A stretch of 10,715 nucleotides of DNA from an uncultured Clostridia bacterium. GTDB taxonomy: Bacteria > Bacillota > Clostridia > UBA1381 > UMGS1253. Shown here piece after piece: positions 7,065-10,715 of the stretch (the stretch's first letter is position 1; each line of letters begins with the position of its first letter). The notes beneath the pieces were generated by a model, which was not told the DNA's origin, made no database searches, and saw nothing but the letters and a program-made list of their open reading frames with translations. A program made the position numbers and the translations under genes. The stretch covers positions 1-10,715 of the forward strand of contig CAKSHP010000043.1 in assembly GCA_934457145.1 (NCBI GenBank), given 5' to 3'.

Positions 7065-8258
7065 TTAAGCGTAAAGTGCAAGGAACACGCCTGCTGCAAC
7101 AGCAGAACCGATAACACCTGCAACGTTAGGACCCATAGCATGCATCAAAAGGAAGTTTGCCGGATTTTCTTTCTGACCGACTTTCTGCGATACACGTGCA
7201 GCCATAGGAACAGCCGATACACCCGCAGAACCGATAAGCGGATTTACCTTTCCGCCCGTTACAAGATACATAATATCTCCGAACAAAACGCCGCCGGCAG
7301 TTGAAAAACCGAATGCGCAAACGCCCAAAACGATAATTTTTAATGTCTGAGGTGTCAAAAGTGTGTCTGCGGTTGCAGTTGCACCAACAGTGATACCTAA
7401 GAATATCGTGATGATATTGATAAGCTCGTTCTGTGCAGTTTTGCTTATTCTGTCCGTAACGCCGCACTCTTTTGCAAGGTTACCCAACATAAGCATACCA
7501 ACAAGAGAAATAGCGTCCGGAACTATAAGACCAACAACTATTGTAACGATTATCGGGAAAATAATCTTTTCTCTTTTTGATACCGGACGAAGCTGATCCA
7601 TAACAACGCATCTTGCTTTTTTCGTTGTAAGAAGCTTCATGATAGGCGGCTGAATAACAGGAACCAACGCCATGTATGAATAAGCCGCAATAGCAATTGC
7701 AGGAAGCAAATGCTGTGCCAGTGTTTTTGTTACGAATATTGCCGTCGGGCCGTCTGCACCGCCGATAATACCGATAGCCGAAGCTTCGCAGTTGTTAAAT
7801 CCGAGTGCGATAGCACCGAAGAATGTTAAAAACACACCAAGCTGAGCCGCAGCGCCGAGCAAAATGCTCTTCGGGTTTGCAATAAGCGGACCGAAGTCTG
7901 TCATTGCACCGATACCCAGGAATATAAGCGGCGGATATATACCGAGCTTAACACCCATATACAGCATGTCCAAAAGACCGCCGTCATGCAAAACTCTGCC
8001 ATAGTCAATACTGTTTTCCGTAAACCACTGCGGATGCATGATATTTGCCGATTGCGGCAAGTTTGCCAAAAGCATACCAAATGCTATAGGCATAAGCAAA
8101 AGAGGCTCAAACTCTTTAACTATTGCCAAATAAAGCAAAAAGCAAGCAATAACTATCATAAGTACTGTTTTCCACCAGATATAATCAGGTGAATTAAACA
8201 GCATAGCTACACCCGTTTCCCCCAAGAAGTTGGAAACACCTTCTATAAAACTACTCAC
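7065..8258 (-). CDS. oadB: Na+-translocating decarboxylase beta subunit
   Basis: OadB is the membrane pump of the decarboxylase complex. It decarboxylates carboxybiotin and uses the energy to export Na+. The 397 residues are mostly hydrophobic, with about nine to eleven membrane segments beginning near residue 30. Family signatures are complete: GNNCEAS-type NNCEASAIGIIGGADGPTAI (155-174) with Asp169, the counterpart of the essential Asp203 of the Klebsiella protein. NPLIGSAGVSAVPMAARV (339-356) and GPNVAGVIGS (376-385) follow, with the Asn and Ser that line the Na+ path. The start is GTG at 8258, with GGAG 11 nt upstream and an in-frame stop three codons before it. It lies 42 bp after the biotin carrier and 113 bp before oadA. 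Close homologues serve methylmalonyl-CoA (MmdB) and glutaconyl-CoA (GcdB) decarboxylases. The neighbouring OadA-type alpha subunit points to oxaloacetate. Confidence 0.96.
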   Translation of the reverse strand: MSSFIEGVSNFLGETGVAMLFNSPDYIWWKTVLMIVIACFLLYLAIVKEFEPLLLMPIAFGMLLANLPQSANIMHPQWFTENSIDYGRVLHDGGLLDMLYMGVKLGIYPPLIFLGIGAMTDFGPLIANPKSILLGAAAQLGVFLTFFGAIALGFNNCEASAIGIIGGADGPTAIFVTKTLAQHLLPAIAIAAYSYMALVPVIQPPIMKLLTTKKARCVVMDQLRPVSKREKIIFPIIVTIVVGLIVPDAISLVGMLMLGNLAKECGVTDRISKTAQNELINIITIFLGITVGATATADTLLTPQTLKIIVLGVCAFGFSTAGGVLFGDIMYLVTGGKVNPLIGSAGVSAVPMAARVSQKVGQKENPANFLLMHAMGPNVAGVIGSAVAAGVFLALYA

Positions 8259-8300
8259 TGGTACTCACTCTCCGTTTCTTAAATAAATATAATTTTAAAA

Positions 8301-8681
8301 TTATGATAATGAAATAAGAGCGTCACCTGTGTTTACGCTTGCACCCTTTGTAACGTTAACTGCGCTTACAGTACCGTCATGAGGAGCAACAATTTCATTT
8401 TCCATTTTCATTGCTTCTAATATACATAAAACGTCTCCGCTTTTAACCTTTGCGCCTGCATTAACCTTGATGTCAAGAATTGTTCCGGGCATAGGAGCGT
8501 TTATCGTCTCTGCACCTGCGGGAACAGAAGCAGCAGGTGCTGCGGGTGCTGCCGGTGCTGCTGCGGGAGCAGCTTTAGCTGCCGGAGCCGGAGCCGAAAT
8601 AGGAGCATTTGTAAAGTTCTGAGTTTCCTCAACCTCAACATTGTATACATTTCCGTTAACTTTAACAACAAATTTTTTCAT
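8301..8681 (-). CDS. Free-standing biotin carboxyl carrier subunit of the decarboxylase
   Basis: This protein carries the biotin arm that shuttles CO2 from the carboxyltransferase OadA to the membrane pump OadB. From the ATG at 8681 it has 126 residues. These are an N-terminal segment MKKFVVKVNGNVYNVEVEE (1-19), an Ala/Pro-rich flexible linker at 30-56, and a biotinyl domain from about 58 with EAMKMENEI, where Lys92 is biotinylated. The domain ends GDALISLS, as is usual. This layout matches the gamma (carrier) subunit of methylmalonyl-CoA or glutaconyl-CoA decarboxylases, rather than the acetyl-CoA carboxylase BCCP, because of the short N-terminus and the operon. The ATG at 8690 is only 1 nt from AGGAGG, whereas the ATG at 8681 is 10 nt away, so the shorter form is preferred. 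It is the third partner of the oad set and replaces the biotin domain missing from OadA. Confidence 0.95.
   Translation of the reverse strand: MKKFVVKVNGNVYNVEVEETQNFTNAPISAPAPAAKAAPAAAPAAPAAPAASVPAGAETINAPMPGTILDIKVNAGAKVKSGDVLCILEAMKMENEIVAPHDGTVSAVNVTKGASVNTGDALISLS
8514..8594 (-). repeat. Ala/Pro-rich linker repeat within the biotin carrier gene
   Basis: Residues 30-56 are almost only Ala and Pro (APA, AAPA and APAA units), encoded by imperfectly repeated GC-rich GCTGC and GCACC-like triplets. It is a swinging-arm linker between the N-terminus and the biotinyl domain. Repeat slippage could change its length between strains. Confidence 0.8.
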
Positions 8682-8691
8682 TTTTTTCATT

Positions 8692-8697
8692 CCTCCT
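8692..8697 (-). promoter_or_regulatory. Ribosome binding site that fixes the biotin carrier start
   Basis: AGGAGG on the minus strand lies 10 nt before the ATG at 8681 and 1 nt before the ATG at 8690. The spacing favours the second ATG, which also gives the usual MKKF start of the family. Confidence 0.7.
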
Positions 8698-8719
8698 GAA
8701 ATATTATAGGATTTTTTTA

Positions 8720-8737
8720 CAGCACAAAACTGCGCTG
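8720..8737 (-). promoter_or_regulatory. Small hairpin between oadG and the biotin carrier gene
   Basis: CAGCGCA and TGTGCTG pair over 7 bp, with one G-U wobble, around a 4-nt loop in the 66-nt gap after the oadG stop. An A-run, not a U-run, follows in the transcript, so it is not a normal terminator. It could be an mRNA-stability or processing element setting subunit ratios, or it may be chance. Confidence 0.25.
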
Positions 8738-8747
8738 AATAATTTTC

Positions 8748-9089
8748 TTACTTCTTCCAAAGAATTTTGCCGCTTGCCTGATCTGTAATGGAAACAACTC
8801 TCATTCTTTTTGTCGGATCATCGCCGCTCATAGCGCCGACAGCTGCGCAAACAGCAGCAATCGTTTCATTTTCATCAACCGCCGAAGTAGCACTTACCTG
8901 TGTAGCAGCAGCCGGAGCCGAAACAGCCTTTTGGGGTTCTTCTTTGCCGAAAAGCTTCATAATGTAGAGCACAATCATCAAAATAACAAGCACGCTAAAC
9001 ACTATAAGCATTCCCTGCAATGCAAGAATTCCTGCGTCTGCAAGTGAAAAATCTTCAATAACCTTTATTGCAGCATTCACACCAAACAT
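8748..9089 (-). CDS. oadG: Decarboxylase gamma-type small membrane subunit (OadG family)
   Basis: OadG-type proteins are small, single-span subunits that hold the alpha and beta subunits of Na+-pumping decarboxylases together. From the ATG at 9089 this one has 113 residues, with a short N-terminus, one membrane helix at about 20-45 (ILALQGMLIVFSVLVILMIV), a basic KLFGK stop-transfer, and an Ala/Pro-rich linker at 56-70. A conserved C-terminal stretch IAAVCAAVGAMSG (78-90) follows, ending ILWKK. The family is poorly conserved, so the call rests on this layout and on being the first gene of the oad set. It equals the subunit called delta in methylmalonyl-CoA decarboxylase operons. A GTG at 9098 would overlap the ribosome site, so the ATG at 9089 is chosen. 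The next gene, the biotin carrier, starts 66 nt after the stop. Confidence 0.9.
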   Translation of the reverse strand: MFGVNAAIKVIEDFSLADAGILALQGMLIVFSVLVILMIVLYIMKLFGKEEPQKAVSAPAAATQVSATSAVDENETIAAVCAAVGAMSGDDPTKRMRVVSITDQASGKILWKK

Positions 9090-9097
9090 ACCTCTCA

Positions 9098-9101
9098 CCT
9101 C
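9098..9101 (-). promoter_or_regulatory. Ribosome binding site that fixes the oadG start
   Basis: GAGG on the minus strand, within TGAGGTGAGAGG, is 8 nt before the ATG at 9089. A GTG start at 9098 would begin inside this same site. Confidence 0.65.
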
Positions 9102-9226
9102 ATTTTCATAATAAATTAATTTTTAAAACACAGGTTTTACCACTTTACACTTCACAAAAAGCCTTATTTACCTGTTATTTATATGTATTTTTGAGCGAAT
9201 TTTTATCCATCTTCACTCGATTATAT

Positions 9227-9255
9227 ATTATACTAAAATTTGCTTCCGACTGCAA
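9227..9255 (-). promoter_or_regulatory. Candidate sigma-70 promoter for the OAD operon
   Basis: On the minus strand an exact TATAAT (9232-9227) lies 17 bp after TTGCAG (9255-9250), which matches the -35 consensus only at its first three bases. Transcription would start near 9220. It is the best -10/-35 pair found in the gap before oadG, and T-rich upstream sequence could act as an UP element. The weak -35 and the overlapping inverted repeats are compatible with a regulated promoter. Confidence 0.55.
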
Positions 9256-9271
9256 GCAATTTGCAAATTTT
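9235..9271. promoter_or_regulatory. Inverted repeats around the OAD promoter -35, possible operator
   Basis: AAAATTTGC (9235-9243) and GCAAATTTT (9263-9271) are perfect 9-bp inverted arms 19 bp apart, with the -35 box between them. Nested within is a second symmetric site, TGCAA-N5-TTGCA (9251-9265), which covers most of the -35. Such symmetry over a -35 is what a dimeric repressor site looks like. It is not a CcpA cre site, and AT-rich composition makes chance repeats fairly likely. Confidence 0.35.
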
Positions 9272-9490
9272 TTTTTAATTTTTTTTTACTTTTTTCGCAT
9301 TTTTTATTTTTATGCATAATTATGTATAAAAATCACTATTTGTATATGCGTCTTTGTCTGCAATTTTCGTCAAAAACTACATAATATATTGTTTCATTGG
9401 TAATATTACACATGATATTGTCCGTGTATAGAATTTATTTTTGCACATTTAAAAAAACTTCGTCTTTCTGCATATATAGGTTCCAAAAGC

Positions 9491-9527
9491 AAAAGCTTTG
9501 GCACAATTTTCCGATTTCAAAGCTTTT
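9491..9527 (-). terminator. Possible terminator hairpin after the methionine gamma-lyase-family gene
   Basis: AAAAGCTTTG (9491-9500) and CAAAGCTTTT (9518-9527) form a perfect 10-bp stem around 17 nt. In the minus direction the stem is preceded by an A-run and followed by GCTTTTGG, a short, broken U-tract. It is a plausible but not strong terminator, 70 bp past the stop codon. Confidence 0.5.
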
Positions 9528-9549
9528 TTCTATCACCAAGAAAGGATAA

Positions 9550-9589
9550 GGACGGTTTAAAAAACCAACTGATTTTTTAAACCGTCCCC
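9550..9589. repeat. REP-like perfect palindrome 10 bp after the methionine gamma-lyase-family gene
   Basis: GGACGGTTTAAAAAA (9550-9564) and its exact complement (9573-9587) form a 15-bp stem with an 8-nt loop. Read on the minus strand it begins GGGGACGGTT and ends AACCGTCC. There is no U-tract next to it, so it is not a standard terminator, though it could protect the mRNA 3' end. From memory, GGGACGGTT palindromes of this kind recur in Clostridia genomes near Y1 (REP-associated) transposases, which makes a dispersed repeat my preferred reading. One copy alone cannot prove it. Confidence 0.5.
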
Positions 9590-9596
9590 AAACATT

Positions 9597-10715
9597 TTAT
9601 TTTATAAGCCTTACAACATTTTCAATACCGGACATAATCCCTATCTTTGCACTCTCATAAGTGAGCCCGCCCTGAATATAGGCTATATACGGCTCTCTCA
9701 TAGGCGCATCGGCGCTAAGTTCAATCGATGCTCCCTGGCAAAACGCGCCTGCCGCCATAATAACTTCATCGGCATAGCCCGGCATCGGCGCCGGCTGAGG
9801 CACTGCAAATGAGTCTACCGGCGCGCCTTTTTGTATTCCCTGGCAAAATGCAACAAGCAAATCCGCTCTTTTAAACTTAATTGAAGTTATAATGTCTTCA
9901 TGAACCTTGCCCACTTTCGGGCAAACCTCAAAGCCAAGTTTGTCAAACGCAGCACTGCAAAGATAGGAAGCTTTTATCGCCTGCGCTGTTGTATGCGGCG
10001 CCATAAAAAGTCCCTGTAAAATAAATCGGTTCTGACCGAGCGTTGCTCCGCATTCCCTACCGGCACCGATTGCTGTAATTCTGTCTGCTGCAAGGTCAAC
10101 ATATTTTTTCTTTCCGGCAATATAACCGCCCGTCTGCGCAATGCCGCCGCCCGGGTTTTTTATTAAAGAACCGGCAAGCAAATCTCCGTGCGGTTCATAT
10201 GTATCGGAAAACTCACCGTAACAGTTGTCAACTATGCAAACTATATTTTTATTTACGGAATGTACAAAATCTATAATCCCGTTTAGCTGATTTACGCTAA
10301 ACGTATCCCGCCATGCATAACCTTTTGAACGCTGCATAATAACAGCTTTAACGTCATCTTTTAAAATTTCTTCTTTTATCTTATCAAAATCCGGAATGTT
10401 GTCGTTTTTTAAATCAACTTGTCTGTATTTTATGTTAAAATCCGCAAGCGATCCGGTATCTTTTGAATCAATAACACCTGCAAGCGTGTCATAAGGTTTG
10501 CCCGTAACGGCAACTATTGCATCCCCCGGCCGAAGCACTGCCCACATAGCAGTCGAAATTGCATGAGTTCCCGATATTATATTGTGTCTTACTATTGCAT
10601 CTTCCGCTCCGAACACCTGTGCCATAACAGCGTCAATAGCATCTCTGCCTATGTCATTATATCCATAGCCCGTTGTCGGGTTAAAATGCACCTCGCTTAT
10701 TCGGTTATCCGAAAA
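9597..10715 (-). CDS. Methionine gamma-lyase-family PLP protein (YnbB-like, 'aluminium resistance' family), 5' end outside window
   Basis: The frame is open to the last base, giving 372 residues and no start inside the window. The GTG at 10691 is an internal Val codon, since upstream in-frame residues FSDNRISE match the family's lead into VHFNPTTGYGYNDIGRD. Family members are about 410-430 residues, so roughly 40-50 are missing. It is a fold-I PLP enzyme related to cystathionine/methionine gamma-lyases. GTHAIS (49-54) starts the cofactor site, IVDNCYGEF (161-169) has the Asp that should contact the PLP ring, and SLIKNPGGGIAQTGGYIAG has the likely Schiff-base Lys186. The C-terminal domain ends YIQGGLTYESAKIGI. 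The true substrate of this subfamily (PF06838) is not settled to my knowledge, and 'aluminium resistance' is an old label. It may act on sulphur amino acids. The gene is followed by a palindrome and a hairpin and is likely separate from the OAD operon. Confidence 0.9.
   Translation of the reverse strand, partial: FSDNRISEVHFNPTTGYGYNDIGRDAIDAVMAQVFGAEDAIVRHNIISGTHAISTAMWAVLRPGDAIVAVTGKPYDTLAGVIDSKDTGSLADFNIKYRQVDLKNDNIPDFDKIKEEILKDDVKAVIMQRSKGYAWRDTFSVNQLNGIIDFVHSVNKNIVCIVDNCYGEFSDTYEPHGDLLAGSLIKNPGGGIAQTGGYIAGKKKYVDLAADRITAIGAGRECGATLGQNRFILQGLFMAPHTTAQAIKASYLCSAAFDKLGFEVCPKVGKVHEDIITSIKFKRADLLVAFCQGIQKGAPVDSFAVPQPAPMPGYADEVIMAAGAFCQGASIELSADAPMREPYIAYIQGGLTYESAKIGIMSGIENVVRLIK

Larger units (their letters stand above)
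9099..9596. other. 498-bp non-coding gap before the OAD operon
   Basis: Very AT-rich DNA with long T-runs (9270-9310) and no supported gene on either strand. From high to low coordinates it holds a REP-like palindrome (9550-9589), a second hairpin (9491-9527), a perfect 10-bp palindrome GTAATATTAC (9400-9409), inverted repeats (9235-9271) and a candidate promoter (9227-9255). A leader of about 120-130 nt then leads to oadG. Between 9280 and 9390 I see nothing beyond low-complexity AT sequence and a lone TTGACG (9373-9368) without a good -10. Confidence 0.7.

Noticed and set aside
7126..7467. Minus-strand open frame of 113 codons inside oadB
   Set aside because: It is a shifted frame of a well-conserved membrane protein gene, with Arg- and Cys-rich nonsense composition.
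8703..8708. TATAAT on the minus strand before the biotin carrier gene
   Set aside because: No -35 at 16-18 bp (AGTTTT), and it lies within 30 nt of the start codon, so it is probably chance in an AT-rich gap.
9251..9265. Possible CcpA cre site in the OAD promoter region
   Set aside because: The site is symmetric, but its 15-bp length and the missing central CG do not fit the cre consensus.
9068..9319. Plus-strand open frame of 83 codons in the gap before oadG
   Set aside because: It overlaps the oadG start, is rich in Phe, Leu and Tyr from T-runs, has no ribosome site and resembles nothing I know.
1..10715. CRISPR array, tRNA, rRNA, insertion sequence or prophage genes
   Set aside because: No regularly spaced repeats, no cloverleaf or rRNA-like sequence and no transposase or phage genes were seen. 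Nearly all DNA is accounted for by housekeeping genes on one strand.

Overview
The window reads as about 10.7 kb of core chromosome from a low-GC, probably anaerobic Bacillota (Clostridia-type) bacterium. That placement is inferred from AT-rich intergenic DNA, AGGAGG-type ribosome sites, a sodium-pumping decarboxylase, a PBP5-type carboxypeptidase and a methionine gamma-lyase-family protein of the kind common in Firmicutes. Every supported gene lies on the minus strand, so transcription runs from high to low coordinates. I see no phage, transposase, tRNA, rRNA or CRISPR.

In transcription order: (1) a PLP enzyme of the methionine gamma-lyase family (9597-10715), cut by the right edge, followed by a strong palindrome and a hairpin. 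(2) A roughly 500 bp AT-rich gap with the palindromes, a candidate promoter and overlapping inverted repeats. (3) A four-gene operon for a biotin-dependent, Na+-translocating decarboxylase: small membrane subunit OadG, free-standing biotin carrier protein, membrane pump OadB, and carboxyltransferase OadA without its own biotin domain. It ends in a 15-bp-stem terminator (5497-5544). (4) A secreted D-Ala-D-Ala carboxypeptidase. (5) lysA, behind a near-perfect sigma-70 promoter and followed by a terminator. (6) dusB. (7) guaB, with a promoter overlapping the end of dusB. (8) The first 29 codons of aroE, 18 bp after guaB, cut by the left edge.

The OAD genes form the one clear functional unit. OadA moves CO2 from an alpha-keto acid, most likely oxaloacetate, to biotin on the carrier protein. 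OadB then releases the CO2 and couples this to Na+ export, with OadG assisting assembly. The remaining genes are housekeeping: lysine or diaminopimelate metabolism, wall trimming, tRNA dihydrouridine, GMP synthesis and the shikimate pathway. LysA and the carboxypeptidase are loosely linked through diaminopimelate and peptidoglycan.

I do not see a convincing new multi-gene system. The items most worth a second look are non-coding: a possible pseudoknot between oadB and oadA, a REP-like palindrome after the methionine gamma-lyase-family gene, and inverted repeats around the OAD promoter. The start codons of lysA, the carboxypeptidase, the biotin carrier and oadG are placed downstream of the longest possible starts because that is where the ribosome sites point.
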